Origin: Streptomyces sp. JB150
GTDB lineage: Bacteria > Actinomycetota > Actinomycetes > Streptomycetales > Streptomycetaceae
Length of the DNA: 64,000 nucleotides
Assembly (NCBI RefSeq): GCF_011193355.1
Contig: NZ_CP049780.1
Coordinates: 6,051,798-6,115,797, forward strand
Direction: 5' to 3'
The position numbers and the translations under genes were made by a program. The notes under the pieces are model-generated. The model did no database searches. It worked only from the letters and a program-made list of their open reading frames with translations, and was not told the DNA's origin. Within the stretch, counting starts at the first letter, position 1. Each line of letters opens with the position of its first letter. This document shows, one piece after another, positions 40,001-49,017 of the stretch.

Positions 40001-41686
40001 TCAGCTCATCCGCAGTGCCAGGAAGAAGTCCAGCTTGTCCTCCAGGCGGGACAGGTCACGGCCCGTCAACTGCTCGATCCGGCCCACCCGGTACCGGAGC
40101 GTGTTGACGTGCAGGTGCAGCCGCGACGCGCAGCGCGTCCAGGAGCCGTCGCACTCCAGGAACGCCTCCAGCGTGGGGATCAGCTCCGCCCGGTGACGGC
40201 GGTCGTAGTCGCGCAGCGGGTCCAGCAGCCGGGCGGTGAACGCGCGGCGGACGTCGTCGGGGACGAAGGGCAGCAGCAGGACGTGGGAGGCCAGCTCCTG
40301 GTGGCCCGCGGCGCACACCCGGCCGGGGCGGGCGGCGGCCACCCGGCGGGCGTGCCGGGCCTCCTCCAGCGCGCCGCGCAGCCCCTCGGCGGAGTGCACG
40401 GCCGCGCTGACGCCGAGCGTGACCCGGCCGTCGCCGTCGAGACCCGCGGACAGCGGCTCGCGCACGGCCGCGAGCAGCGCGTCGGCGAGGACACCGCTCT
40501 CGGAGCCGTCGTGCTCGGCGGAGACGGCGGGCAGCGGGACGAGCGCGATGGCCTCGTCGCCGGCGTGGGCGACGGCGATCCGGTCGGACGGCTCCGGCCC
40601 GGTCGCCTGCGGGTCGACGAGGATCTCCTCCAGCAGCGACTGGGCGGCCGGACCCGTCTCGCCCTCCCCGCCGTCCCATTCGACGCGGGCGACCACGACC
40701 TGCCAGTGCGGGGCGGCGCCGAGCCCGGGCAGCAGCACCGGGGCGGCCACCCGCAGCCGCGCGGCGATCTCGGCGGGCGCGGCGCCGGTCTGCACCAGCT
40801 CCAGGACCTCCTGGGCTAGCCGCCGCCGCACGGTGCGCGCGGCGTCCCTGCGGTCCCGCTCCACCGCGATCAGCTGGGTGACGCCGTGCAACAGGTCGAG
40901 CCGTTCCTCCGCCCAGTCCCCGGCGTCCGCCTCCACGACGAGCACCCAGTCCGCCAGCACGTTCTCGCGGACGTCGCGGGAGGCCTGCGGGGTGCGGGCG
41001 GTGCTGCGGATGGGGAACAGGGAGTACGTCGAGGAGCCGGCCGGCACCCGGTGCGGGCCGCGCCGGCCGGTGCGGGCGGCGGACAGGTGCTCGGCGGCGA
41101 GCCGGACGCACAGCTCCGCCGGCAGCTCGGCGGACTGTCCCGGCCCGGCGGCCTTCGGCCCGGCGATGAGCCGGCCGGTCGGCGACAGCACCCAGGCGCG
41201 CAGGTCCAGGTCGGAGCCGAGCAGGTCCAGGACCACGTCGGGGCCGCCGCCCGCCGGACCGGAGGTCATCATCCGCCGGTGCCGGTCGACGACGGCCGCG
41301 AGATCTCCGGCCCGCTCCCCGGAGACCTGCCGGACGACATGCTCGGTGATCGTCGCGAAGGCCACCGACTCGTGCACCGCGAACAGCGGCAGCCGGTGCT
41401 TGGCGCAGGCCTCCAGCAGGTCCTCGGGGATGTCCCCCAGCTCGGCCTCACCGACGGCCAGGGCGGCCACTCCCGCCTGCACGAGGATCCGCACGAACGG
41501 CTCGGAGTCGGCGGCGTCCCGGCGCCAGGCGAGGCCCGTCAGGACCAGCTCGCCACCCGAGAGGTAGCGGCTGGGGTCCCGCAGGTCGGTGGTCATCACG
41601 CCCCGCACCGTGCGGTCCAGCTCGTCCTCGCCGCCGAGCAGCCTGAGGCCCAGCGCGTCGGTGTCCAGCAGTGCGCGCAGCCGCAT
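40001..41686 (-). CDS. PucR-family transcriptional regulator
   Basis: A 561-aa regulator with the PucR N-terminal sensor domain (about 1-130: LGLRLLGGEDELDRTVRGVMTTDLRDPSRYLSGGELVLTGLAW) and the C-terminal HTH_30 (ECDGSWTRCASRLHLHVNTLRYRVGRIEQLTGRDLS, about 510-550), separated by a GGDEF-like CdaR region. PucR proteins control purine catabolism. It is divergent from a decayed xanthine-dehydrogenase locus and a purine permease, which fits that role. The protein itself is full length with no damage. Confidence 0.92.
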   Translation of the reverse strand: MRLRALLDTDALGLRLLGGEDELDRTVRGVMTTDLRDPSRYLSGGELVLTGLAWRRDAADSEPFVRILVQAGVAALAVGEAELGDIPEDLLEACAKHRLPLFAVHESVAFATITEHVVRQVSGERAGDLAAVVDRHRRMMTSGPAGGGPDVVLDLLGSDLDLRAWVLSPTGRLIAGPKAAGPGQSAELPAELCVRLAAEHLSAARTGRRGPHRVPAGSSTYSLFPIRSTARTPQASRDVRENVLADWVLVVEADAGDWAEERLDLLHGVTQLIAVERDRRDAARTVRRRLAQEVLELVQTGAAPAEIAARLRVAAPVLLPGLGAAPHWQVVVARVEWDGGEGETGPAAQSLLEEILVDPQATGPEPSDRIAVAHAGDEAIALVPLPAVSAEHDGSESGVLADALLAAVREPLSAGLDGDGRVTLGVSAAVHSAEGLRGALEEARHARRVAAARPGRVCAAGHQELASHVLLLPFVPDDVRRAFTARLLDPLRDYDRRHRAELIPTLEAFLECDGSWTRCASRLHLHVNTLRYRVGRIEQLTGRDLSRLEDKLDFFLALRMS

Positions 41687-42067
41687 TCTCGTCGCCGCCG
41701 TTCTTTGTCTCGAAACTTACGATGAAACTGTTGGGGTTGGTGGGTTGTGGTCCGCGGGCCGTTCGACGGGCCGACACAGGGTCGTCCGATGCGGTTGCTC
41801 ACCGTCTCCTCCGCGCCGCCCCAGGTCACGCGCCCGGGCCGGACGTTGCCGGAGGAAAACAGAGAGGTGCTGAGGGCCTTCGTTCATACGAATCTACAAG
41901 ATGACCGCCCTCACCAGCCAACTCCTTCATGGTTTCTGCGACTGACCGCCCCGGAGCACGGCGCTGTGTACTGGCTCCACTCCGCATGAACGGAAGGTGA
42001 ACGAGTCGGGCCCCAGACCCACGGATTGGCTCGATCCGCACACCCCACCCGAAGAAGAGAGCCGGTC
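41687..42067. promoter_or_regulatory. Divergent promoter region of the pucR/purine locus
   Basis: This 381-bp region contains locally A/T-rich stretches near both ends (for example around 41700-41735 and 41880-41905) where the promoters of the regulator and the purine operon are expected. I see no gene and no strong dyad. Confidence 0.45.
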
Positions 42068-42556
42068 ATGGACTTCCTTCGCCCCGCCAGCCGGGAGGAG
42101 GCGCTCGCCGCGCAGGCCGAGCACCCCACGGCCGTGCCGATCGCCGGGGGCACGGACGTGATGGTGGAGATCGACTCCGGCCACCGCCGGCCCGGCCACC
42201 TCGTCGACGCCGGCCGCACCGGCGAGCCGGCCGCGTGGGAAGCCGGCGCGGAGCCCGTACGCCTGGGCGCCCGCGTCCCGTACACCGCGATCATGGAGCA
42301 CCCGCGTGCCGAGCTGCCGGGCCCGGCCCTCGCCTCGCACGCCAACTACCCGGTCCCCACGATCCTCGGCACGCCGGCCATCCCGGTCGACGTGCTCGGA
42401 CTCGCCGGCCACCACGCCCCGTACGGGCTGCGCGGAGTCGGCGAGGCCCTCACCCTGTCGTCGGCCCCGGCCGTCCTCGCGGCGATCCGGGACGCGACGG
42501 GGCTGGAGCCCAACCGGACGCCGGTCCGCCCCGAGCACCTCACCGGCACCGCGTAG
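42068..42556 (+). pseudogene. Xanthine dehydrogenase deletion chimera (FAD subunit N-terminus fused to Mo subunit C-terminus)
   Basis: The 162-aa frame is open but joins two unrelated proteins. Residues 1-92 (MDFLRPASREEAL...PIAGGTDVMVEI...LGARVPYTAIMEHPRAELPG) are the start of the CO-dehydrogenase-type FAD subunit, normally about 300 aa. Residues from about 93 (NYPVPTILGTPAIPVDVL...HHAPYGLRGVGEALTLSSAPAVLAAIRDATG) are the C-terminal ~70 residues of the molybdopterin subunit, normally about 700-800 aa. An in-frame deletion of roughly 3 kb, removing the rest of the FAD gene, the 2Fe-2S gene and most of the molybdopterin gene, explains this. The product cannot be a working dehydrogenase. Confidence 0.75.
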
Positions 42557-42768
42557 ACCCTCCGGGCGGCGCACCGGAACGTCACAACCTCCCCGCGCCG
42601 CCCGGAGCACCCCACACGCACCGCACCGCTCGCGGGGCGTGGCACGACTAGCGTGATCGTTCGTCTCGGGCCGTCCCCCGGGTCGTGCGGCCGATGCACC
42701 TTCCCAAATCCCGCACGTCGCCGACGGCGACCGGCGGGTGCCCCTTTGAACCTTGGGAGTAGGCCCAC

Positions 42769-44235
42769 ATGACCCAGCAGTCGCTTGAGCCGAAGACCGT
42801 TGCGGAGGACGCGGGTGAGGGAACCCGCGTCCCGGCCGGACGGTCCTGGCTCGACCGGTACTTCCACATCACCCACAGAGGATCCACGGTCGCGCGTGAG
42901 GTGCGCGGCGGCATCACCACCTTCATGGCGATGGCGTACATCCTCCTGCTCAACCCCCTGATCCTGTCCGGCAAGGACGCGGCGGGGAACACGCTCGGCC
43001 AGCAGGCCCTCATCACCGCCACCGCGTTCGCGGCGGCCCTCACCACGCTGCTGATGGGTTTCGTCGGCAAGGTGCCCCTGGCGCTCGCCGCGGGTCTCTC
43101 CGTCTCCGGAGTCCTCGCCTCCCAGGTCGCCCCGGAGATGACCTGGCCGCAGGCGATGGGCATGTGCGTGATGTACGGCGTCGTCATCATGCTGCTGGTC
43201 GTCACCGGCCTGCGCGAGATGATCATGAACGCCATCCCGCTCGCCCTCAAGCACGCCATCACCATGGGCATCGGCCTGTTCGTCGCCCTGATCGGCATGG
43301 TCAAGGCCGGTTTCGTGCACGAGAACCCGGACCCCGGCGGCGGCCCGGTCCTCCTGGGCCCCGCCGGTGAACTGTCCGGCTGGCCCGTCCTCCTCTTCGC
43401 CCTCACCCTCCTCGCCATCTTCATGCTCCAGGCGCGCGGCATCCCCGGCGCCATCCTCATCGGCATCGTCGGCGGCACGCTGCTGGCCGTGATCCTCAAC
43501 GGCCTCGGCGTCATCGACCCCAGGCAGTGGGCGAGCGGCGCCCCCGAACTGCACGGCAGCGCCGTCTCGATACCCGACTTCTCACTCTTCGGCGAGGTCG
43601 AGTTCGGCGGCTGGGGCGAGGTCGGCGCGATGACCGTCGGCATGATCGTCTTCACCCTGGTGCTCGCCGGCTTCTTCGACGCGATGGCGACCATCATCGG
43701 CGTCGGCACCGAGGCCAGGCTCGCCGACGACAAGGGGCGGATGCCGGGCCTGTCCAAGGCGCTGTTCATCGACGGCGCGGGCGGCGCGATCGGCGGCGTC
43801 TCCGGCGCCTCCGGCCAGACCGTGTTCGTCGAGTCGGCCACCGGCGTCGGCGAGGGCGCCCGCACCGGCCTGTCCTCCGTGGTCACCGGCCTGTTCTTCG
43901 CGGCCTGTCTGTTCTTCACCCCGCTCACGGCGATCGTGCCGGGGGAGGTCGCCGCGGCCGCCCTGGTGGTCATCGGCGCGATGATGATGATGAACGCCCG
44001 GCACGTCGACTGGGCCGACCGCGCCACCGCGATCCCGGTCTTCCTCACCATCGTGATCATGCCGTTCACCTACTCCATCACCGCGGGCGTCGCGGCGGGT
44101 GTCATCGCGTACGTCGCCATCAAGACCGCCCAGGGCAAGTTCCGCGAGATCGGGCCCTTCATGTGGGCGCTGACGGCGATCTTCGTGGTGTTCTTCGCCC
44201 TGAACCCCATCGAAGGCTGGCTGGGCGTCCACTAG
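42769..44235 (+). CDS. NCS2-family purine permease (AzgA type)
   Basis: A 488-aa membrane protein with about 12-14 helices and the AzgA-like N-terminus: RYFHITHRGSTVAREVRGGITTFMAMAYILLLNP, with QALITATAFAAALTTLLMGFVGKVPLALAAGLSVSGVLA shortly after. Other family motifs are GFFDAMATIIGVGTEARLADDKGRMPG and VESATGVGEGARTGLSSVV. Proteins of this branch import hypoxanthine, guanine or adenine with protons. A GGGAG site lies before the ATG. It stands between two broken purine-oxidation genes but is itself intact, which suggests purine salvage has been kept while oxidation was lost. Confidence 0.92.
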   Translation: MTQQSLEPKTVAEDAGEGTRVPAGRSWLDRYFHITHRGSTVAREVRGGITTFMAMAYILLLNPLILSGKDAAGNTLGQQALITATAFAAALTTLLMGFVGKVPLALAAGLSVSGVLASQVAPEMTWPQAMGMCVMYGVVIMLLVVTGLREMIMNAIPLALKHAITMGIGLFVALIGMVKAGFVHENPDPGGGPVLLGPAGELSGWPVLLFALTLLAIFMLQARGIPGAILIGIVGGTLLAVILNGLGVIDPRQWASGAPELHGSAVSIPDFSLFGEVEFGGWGEVGAMTVGMIVFTLVLAGFFDAMATIIGVGTEARLADDKGRMPGLSKALFIDGAGGAIGGVSGASGQTVFVESATGVGEGARTGLSSVVTGLFFAACLFFTPLTAIVPGEVAAAALVVIGAMMMMNARHVDWADRATAIPVFLTIVIMPFTYSITAGVAAGVIAYVAIKTAQGKFREIGPFMWALTAIFVVFFALNPIEGWLGVH

Positions 44236-44259
44236 CCGTACGCCCCGGCCGTGCCCTTC

Positions 44260-45010
44260 CCCGCACCCCGCCGGCAGGCGCTCCAGGACGGCCGGCCCGT
44301 TCCGGAGCGCTTCGGCGTACAGCGCCGAGGACGCCTTCGCGGTCGGCCCGACCTGCGGCGGCATCATCGACACCCTTCGTCGCCCCCGGTCCGGGCGGAC
44401 GACCCCGTCCGGCCGGTGGTGGCCGCCGCCGTGACCACCGCCGCGCTGCTGGTGCGCGCCGACGGCTCCCCGACGGCGGCCTCGGCGGCCCCTCCCCGAG
44501 CTGGACCGCCCAGCCGCCCGCGAGACGGCCGCCTTCCTGGACGCCGGCCGCACCGGCACCCTGGAGATCGGAGAGCAATGCTCACGGCGTGGAGCGTTGC
44601 TCACGGCCTGGAGCATTGCTCACGGTGCGGAGCATCACTCACGGTGCGAGCATCGCTCATGGTATGGAGCACCGCTCACACTGCTGATTGAGTCCGCCGT
44701 CCCCGCACCCCGCATGATCATCTTCGATGCCGTCGACTTCGCCGCGGTACTGCCCCGCGTCGGCAAGTTGCTCGGCCCCCACGTCACCGTCTGTGACGCC
44801 CGCCCGGTGTTCGCCACCCGGCCCGCTTCCCCGAGGCCGACGGGATCGTCGTCGAGTGGCCCCAACGCGTACCTGCGGCGCACCCCGACCGACGGCCGCA
44901 CCGTCCTGTGCGTCCTCACCCACGACACCAGGTTCGACGTCCCCCGTGCGGCTCGGCCCCCGAAGCCGTACCGCCCGGTCGCCGTGACCCGCATGGGGGC
45001 GGAGGCCGAC
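44260..45010 (+). pseudogene. xdhC: Frameshifted xdhC (xanthine dehydrogenase accessory protein)
   Basis: Fragments of XdhC follow one another in different frames. First YSAEDAFAVGPTCGGIIDT (about 44315-44372), then VRADDPVRPVVAAAV...LLVRADGS, then ELDRPAARETAAFLDAGRTGTLEIGEQ, then after a tandem-repeat insertion GAPLTLLIESAVPAPRMIIFDAVDFAAVLPRVGKLLG...VTVCDARPVFATR, and finally YLRRTPTDGRTVLCVLTHDTRFDVP. XdhC inserts the sulfurated molybdenum cofactor into xanthine dehydrogenase, which is itself deleted here. Several indels and the 19-bp repeats have destroyed the frame, and the N-terminal and C-terminal parts are also eroded. Boundaries are approximate. Confidence 0.8.
44574..44686 (+). repeat. 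19-bp tandem repeat, about six units, inside the xdhC pseudogene
   Basis: Units start at 44574, 44593, 44612, 44631, 44649 and 44668, with consensus AGCATTGCTCACGGTGTGG; one unit is 18 bp. The last unit is the native xdhC sequence encoding APLTLL, so the array looks like slippage expansion of that site. Confidence 0.85.
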
Positions 45011-45021
45011 CCCGCGCCGGG

Positions 45022-45462
45022 TCACGGCTGCCGCAGCAGCCGGTTCACCGCCCGGCCGAACGTCGTCCGCGCCGCCGCCTCCAGCGGCCGGTCGAACACG
45101 GCGGGCAGCAGCCGCACGGCCAGTTCCTCGCGCCACACCACCCGCGCGCGCCCGCCCGGCCCCGGCCGGACCTCCAGCTCCGCCCAGCCGAGCACCACCC
45201 GGCCGCGCTTCTCCAGCCGGCAGCGGCCCGGCGTGTCCTCGCCGGGCGGATCCCAGACCGTGACCTCCATCGGATCGTCGAAGAACAGCGGGCCGACGCC
45301 CGTGCGGGCCACGAACACCGTCCCGACGCGGTCCGGCGGGGGCGTGCGCACCCGTACGCGCGTGAGCGGGACGGCGTCCGCGTGCCGGGGCCACTCGGTG
45401 AGCCGGCGCCAGGCCTCGGGCAGGGGGAGCGGCACGGTGCGCTCCAGGGTGAAGAAGACCAC
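45022..45462 (-). CDS. SRPBCC-family (START-like) protein
   Basis: A 146-aa protein with the helix-grip beginning MVFFTLERTVPLPLPEAWRRLTEWPRHADAVPLTRV, a central beta-sheet (DPMEVTVWDPPGE, GRCRLEKRGRVVLGWAELEV) and a long C-terminal helix (AVFDRPLEAAARTTFGRAVNRLLRQ). These features are characteristic of polyketide-cyclase/START-like small-molecule binders. There are no pathway genes beside it, so the ligand is unknown. The length is usual for the family. Confidence 0.85.
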   Translation of the reverse strand: MVFFTLERTVPLPLPEAWRRLTEWPRHADAVPLTRVRVRTPPPDRVGTVFVARTGVGPLFFDDPMEVTVWDPPGEDTPGRCRLEKRGRVVLGWAELEVRPGPGGRARVVWREELAVRLLPAVFDRPLEAAARTTFGRAVNRLLRQP

Positions 45463-45625
45463 GGGACGATCCTAGGAACCCCGCTCCCGATCGGCGCGCA
45501 CGCGCGGTCGGAGCCCGCGCCCGCGTTTGATCCGGCGGCACGTTGGCACCCGCTAAAGAGCGGTACGCCGGTACGCCGGTAAGCCGGTACGCGCCAGGGG
45601 AGCCGACACGAAAAGGGGGGCCCGC

Positions 45626-46624
45626 ATGACCGCCTACGCCGTGGTGATCCCCACCCTCGTCCGCGCCTCCCTCACCGACTGCCTCGCCGCGCTCGCCGCC
45701 TCGATCGGACCGAGACCGGACCGGATCGTCCTCGTCGACGACCGGCCCCAGCCCGAGCCCGGCGCCCTCGACCACCCGCTGCGCGTCCTCGGCGACCTGC
45801 GCCCGCGCGCCACCGTGCTCGCCGGAGGAGGCAGGGGCCCCGGCGCGGCCCGCAACACCGGCCTGCGCGCGGTCACCACCCCCTGGGCCGTCTTCCTCGA
45901 CGAGGGCGTCCAGCCGGGCCCGCACTGGTGTGCCCAGCTCGACCGTGACCTCGCCGCCGGCACCCCCGACATCGCGGGCAGCCAGGGCGTCATCGCCGTA
46001 CCCCTGCCCGGCGGACGCGCCCCCACCGAAGCCGAACGCGAGACCACCGCGCGGGCCCGCGCCCGCTGGATCGCCGCCGACATGGCCTACCGCACCGACG
46101 CCCTGAAGCAGGCCCGCGGCTTCGACGAACGCTTCCACGGCGCCCACCACGCCGACGTCGACCTCGCCCTGCGGCTCCTCGACGCCGGACTGCGCATCCG
46201 GCAGGGCCGCCGCACCAGCAGGATGCCCGTGCCGCCGCCCGACCGCTGGGCCTCGCTGCGCGCCCAGCGCCGCCACGCCGACGACGCCCTGATGCGCCGC
46301 CTGCACGGCCCCCGCTGGTGGCACCGGGCCGTCGCGCCGTCCGCGCGTCCGACCACGCCGCTCGCGGTCACCGCCACCGGCACCACCGCCTGCGCGCTGG
46401 CCGCCGCGGGACGCCGGCAGGCCGCCCTGGCCGCCGGGCTCGGCTGGGCCGCGGGCACCGCCGCGTTCGCCCGGTCCCGTCTCGCGCCCGGCCCGCACAC
46501 GTCGGACGAGGTGACCACCGTGCTGGTCACCAGCGTGCTCATCCCGCCCGCCGCCACCTGGTACCGGCTGTCCGGACGCTGGCGGCACCGGGCCGCGCGG
46601 CCCTGGCGGGAGGTGGCCGTATGA
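45626..46624 (+). CDS. GT-A fold family 2 glycosyltransferase with C-terminal membrane segments
   Basis: A 332-aa protein. The N-terminal ~210 residues form a GT2-type Rossmann domain: YAVVIPTLVRASLTDCLAAL, RIVLVDDRPQP, GPGAARNTGLRAVTTPWAVFLDEGVQPG. DEG stands in the metal-binding DxD position. Further on are DMAYRTDALKQARGFDERFHGAHHADVDLALRL, the acceptor/ED region in modified form, and two hydrophobic stretches near the C-terminus (about 245-320). The acceptor is unknown. A ribosome site of G residues precedes the ATG. The next gene overlaps by ATGA. Confidence 0.85.
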   Translation: MTAYAVVIPTLVRASLTDCLAALAASIGPRPDRIVLVDDRPQPEPGALDHPLRVLGDLRPRATVLAGGGRGPGAARNTGLRAVTTPWAVFLDEGVQPGPHWCAQLDRDLAAGTPDIAGSQGVIAVPLPGGRAPTEAERETTARARARWIAADMAYRTDALKQARGFDERFHGAHHADVDLALRLLDAGLRIRQGRRTSRMPVPPPDRWASLRAQRRHADDALMRRLHGPRWWHRAVAPSARPTTPLAVTATGTTACALAAAGRRQAALAAGLGWAAGTAAFARSRLAPGPHTSDEVTTVLVTSVLIPPAATWYRLSGRWRHRAARPWREVAV

Positions 46625-47142
46625 CCCGCGTGCGGGCCGTGCTGTTCCACCGCGACCGCGTGCTCCTGCGAGACGCCCCCCGGTCCGCCGACGACGTCCG
46701 CCCCGCCCCCGGCGCCGCCGAGACCCTGTGGCAGCTGCGCCGGCACGGCCTGCGCACCGGCGTCGTCACCCGGCGGGGACGGCTCACCGAGACCGAGACG
46801 CGCCGCGTCGACACCCGCGTCGACGAACTCCTCGGCCCCTTCGACGTCTGGGCCGTCTGCCCGCACGCCGCCGACGAGGACTGCCGCTGCTACCCACCCG
46901 AACCGGCCCTGCTGCTGTGGGCCGCGGGACGGCTGTGCACCGCGCCGGACGCCTGCGTCCTGGTCGGCGAGACCGGCGCCGACGCCGAGGCCGCGCACCG
47001 GGCGGGCGCCCGGGCCCTCCTCCTGGGCGACCCGCCGCCGACCGCCGGGGAACGGCCCGCCGCCGCCATCGTCCCCGACATCACGGCGGTCGCCCGGGCA
47101 CTCGTCCCGGACGGACACGGCGAAGAGGAGAGGCAGGGGTAG
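46621..47142 (+). CDS. HAD-IIIA-like protein with altered catalytic motifs
   Basis: A 173-aa protein of GmhB/HisB-phosphatase length, coupled to the glycosyltransferase by ATGA. The overall layout is HAD-IIIA, with a zinc-loop-like CPHAADEDCRCYPPEP. However, the nucleophile motif reads LFHRDRVLL where D-x-D-G-T is expected, so the first Asp is His. The motif III lysine (normally CxCRKP) is missing, and motif IV reads VGETGADAEAA instead of VGDxxxD. Catalysis is therefore doubtful. It may be a binding protein or an evolved pseudo-phosphatase for a sugar phosphate used by the glycosyltransferase; the latter is inference. Confidence 0.8.
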   Translation: MTRVRAVLFHRDRVLLRDAPRSADDVRPAPGAAETLWQLRRHGLRTGVVTRRGRLTETETRRVDTRVDELLGPFDVWAVCPHAADEDCRCYPPEPALLLWAAGRLCTAPDACVLVGETGADAEAAHRAGARALLLGDPPPTAGERPAAAIVPDITAVARALVPDGHGEEERQG

Positions 47143-47217
47143 ACACCGACCGGTCTTCGGTCCTCACCCGTTGCCGGGCGTTCCGGGGTTCCGGGCGTTC
47201 CAGGGCTCGTCCGGACG

Positions 47218-48147
47218 TCAGGCGGCCGAGCCGCCGACCGCGTGCGGGCGGCCGTCGAGCGCGTCCAGCAGTCCATCGGCGCCGTCCCGCTCGCCGCCCG
47301 CCGCGAACCGCGCCCGCGCCCGCCGCGCCTCCTCGCGCCCCGGACCGAGGCACCACCGCCACCACCGCTCCAGGCCGTCCGCGTCGGCCCGCTCGGCGGG
47401 CAGCAGCGCGGGCCAGCCGCAGGCGCGGGCCTGGGCGGTGACCTTGGCGCCGCCCGCGACCGGGTCGACGGCGATGGCGGGCGTACCGGCCCGCAGGGCC
47501 AGCACCAGGCCGTGCAGCCGGTCGGTGACGACCACGTCCAGCCGGGCGAGGACCGCGTCGAGCTGGGCGGGCGTCGCGCACAGCCGCCAGTCGCGGGTGT
47601 CCAGCCGGGTCTCCAGCTCCAGCCGGGCGCAGTCCTTCCCGGCCAGCCAGCGCGTCACCCGCTCCGCGACCAGGCCGTGGCGGCGCAGCGGCCCGTACTC
47701 GTGCTGCCCGTGGGTGAGGATCACGCCGGCCACGGGCGGGGCGGGCGCGGCCGGGGCACGGGCCGCCAGATCGGGCGTCGGCGCGGCGTCCGGCGCGTCG
47801 CGGGCCAGGACCCGGTGGAACCCGGTGACGGCCGGCGAGCCGGGATCGATCACCGACGTGCCCACCGCGATCCGCACACAGTGCGCGAACCGCCGGTGCA
47901 GGTCCTCGATCTGCGGGCCGTGCAGGGGGCCGCACACGAACACCAGATGCGAGTACCGCTCGGGCCGTACGTCGTCCAGGTGCGGCGCCCCGGGCCGGAA
48001 GCCGCGGCTCCAGACGACGTCGTACGGCCGGCCCGCCCGCCTCAGCGTCTCCTCGACGCGGGCGAGCGCCAGCACGTCCCCGGCGGTCGCCTCCCCGTCC
48101 CGGAAGGTGAACCAGCCGGTGAGCAGAATCCGTCGTGGCGCGGTCAC
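47218..48147 (-). CDS. Polysaccharide pyruvyl transferase family protein
   Basis: The product (309 aa from GTG 48147) begins RRILLTGWFTFRDGEATAGDVLALARVEETLRRAG and contains SHLVFVCGPLHG, THGQHEYGPL, VVVTDRLHGLVLALRAGTPAIAVD and the final domain typical of this GT-B-fold family. Such enzymes transfer pyruvate from PEP to sugars of exopolysaccharides, although many actinobacterial members act as plain glycosyl- or polysaccharide-related transferases. The start is uncertain because no ribosome site is clear: the frame stays open to 48309, but the conserved region begins at 48147. It converges on the glycosyltransferase/HAD pair and may belong with it in cell-surface glycan synthesis. Confidence 0.78.
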   Translation of the reverse strand: MTAPRRILLTGWFTFRDGEATAGDVLALARVEETLRRAGRPYDVVWSRGFRPGAPHLDDVRPERYSHLVFVCGPLHGPQIEDLHRRFAHCVRIAVGTSVIDPGSPAVTGFHRVLARDAPDAAPTPDLAARAPAAPAPPVAGVILTHGQHEYGPLRRHGLVAERVTRWLAGKDCARLELETRLDTRDWRLCATPAQLDAVLARLDVVVTDRLHGLVLALRAGTPAIAVDPVAGGAKVTAQARACGWPALLPAERADADGLERWWRWCLGPGREEARRARARFAAGGERDGADGLLDALDGRPHAVGGSAA

Positions 48148-48320
48148 GGCGGGCCGAGTGCCCGGCAGGACCGGAGCCCAATCGGACGAAAAGCCCCGTA
48201 TGACCCGACCCGGCGCCCCGGCCGGCCTCGTGGGCTTCTGCGACGTCAACCGGGGTGCGCGGCGCGGGCGCGGGACGTCCTGGACCTCTGACACACCGCC
48301 GCCGCGCACCGGCGGCCGCT

Positions 48321-48381
48321 GTCACGCCTCCGGCAGTCGCCGTCACGCCTCGCGATGTCCCGGCGGTCGCCGTCACGCCTC
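48321..48381. repeat. Short direct repeats of GTCGCCGTCACGCCTC
   Basis: Two exact 16-bp copies (48336-48351 and 48366-48381, spacing 30 bp) and a partial copy at 48321-48330 lie at the 3' end of the response-regulator gene. The last copy overlaps its stop codon. Confidence 0.6.
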
Positions 48382-49017
48382 CAGGTAGCGCAGCACCGCC
48401 AGGATGCGCCGGTTGTAGCCGTCGGCCTGGTTGAGATCCAGCTTGTCGAACACCGCGTTGAGATGCTTCTCCACCGCGCTCTGGGAGATGTGCAGCCGCC
48501 CGGCGATCGCCGCGTTGGTGTGCCCCTGGGCCAGTTCCTCCAGCACCCCGCGCTCGCGCGGCGTGAGCCGGGCCAGCGGATCGGTGTGCGTGGTGCGCAG
48601 GACCAGCTGCCGCACCACCTCGGGGTCGATCGCGGCCCCGCCCGCGTGGATCCGCTCCAGCGCGTCCAGGAACTCCTCGACCTGCGCGACCCGGTCCTTG
48701 AGCAGGTAGCCGACCCGCTCGGCGCTCACGGCCAGCAGCTGGGCCGCGTAGTGGCGTTCGATGTGCTGAGACAGCACCAGCACGCCGACCTCAGGCCACC
48801 GCTCGCGGATCTGCAGGGCGGCGCGCAGCCCCTCGTCGGTGTGGGTCGGCGGCATCCGGATGTCGACGACGACGAGGTCCGGCCGGTGCTCCGCCACCGT
48901 TTCCACCAGTGTCACGGCGTCACCGAGCGCCGCCACCACCTCGTGGCCCTCGTCGGCGAGCAGCCGCACCAGACCCTCCCGCAGCAGGGTGGAGTCCTCG
49001 GCGAGGATCAGGCGCAT
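48373..49017 (-). CDS. NarL/LuxR-family response regulator
   Basis: A 214-aa regulator with a receiver domain (about 1-120; acidic pocket E7-D8, phosphoacceptor in LVVVDIRMPP near Asp52, conserved Lys in YLLKDRV) and a LuxR HTH (about 145-205; LTPRERGVLEELAQGHTNAAIAGRLHISQSAVEKHLNAVFDKL). It overlaps the histidine-kinase gene by 10 bp, so the two form a two-component system. The target genes are not evident; the DedA gene upstream in the same operon is a candidate for co-function. Confidence 0.94.
   Translation of the reverse strand: MRLILAEDSTLLREGLVRLLADEGHEVVAALGDAVTLVETVAEHRPDLVVVDIRMPPTHTDEGLRAALQIRERWPEVGVLVLSQHIERHYAAQLLAVSAERVGYLLKDRVAQVEEFLDALERIHAGGAAIDPEVVRQLVLRTTHTDPLARLTPRERGVLEELAQGHTNAAIAGRLHISQSAVEKHLNAVFDKLDLNQADGYNRRILAVLRYLEA

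Noticed and set aside
45022..48147. SRPBCC protein, glycosyltransferase and pyruvyltransferase as a natural-product cluster.
   Set aside because: No polyketide synthase, peptide synthetase, terpene or precursor-peptide gene is nearby, and the genes are not one operon.
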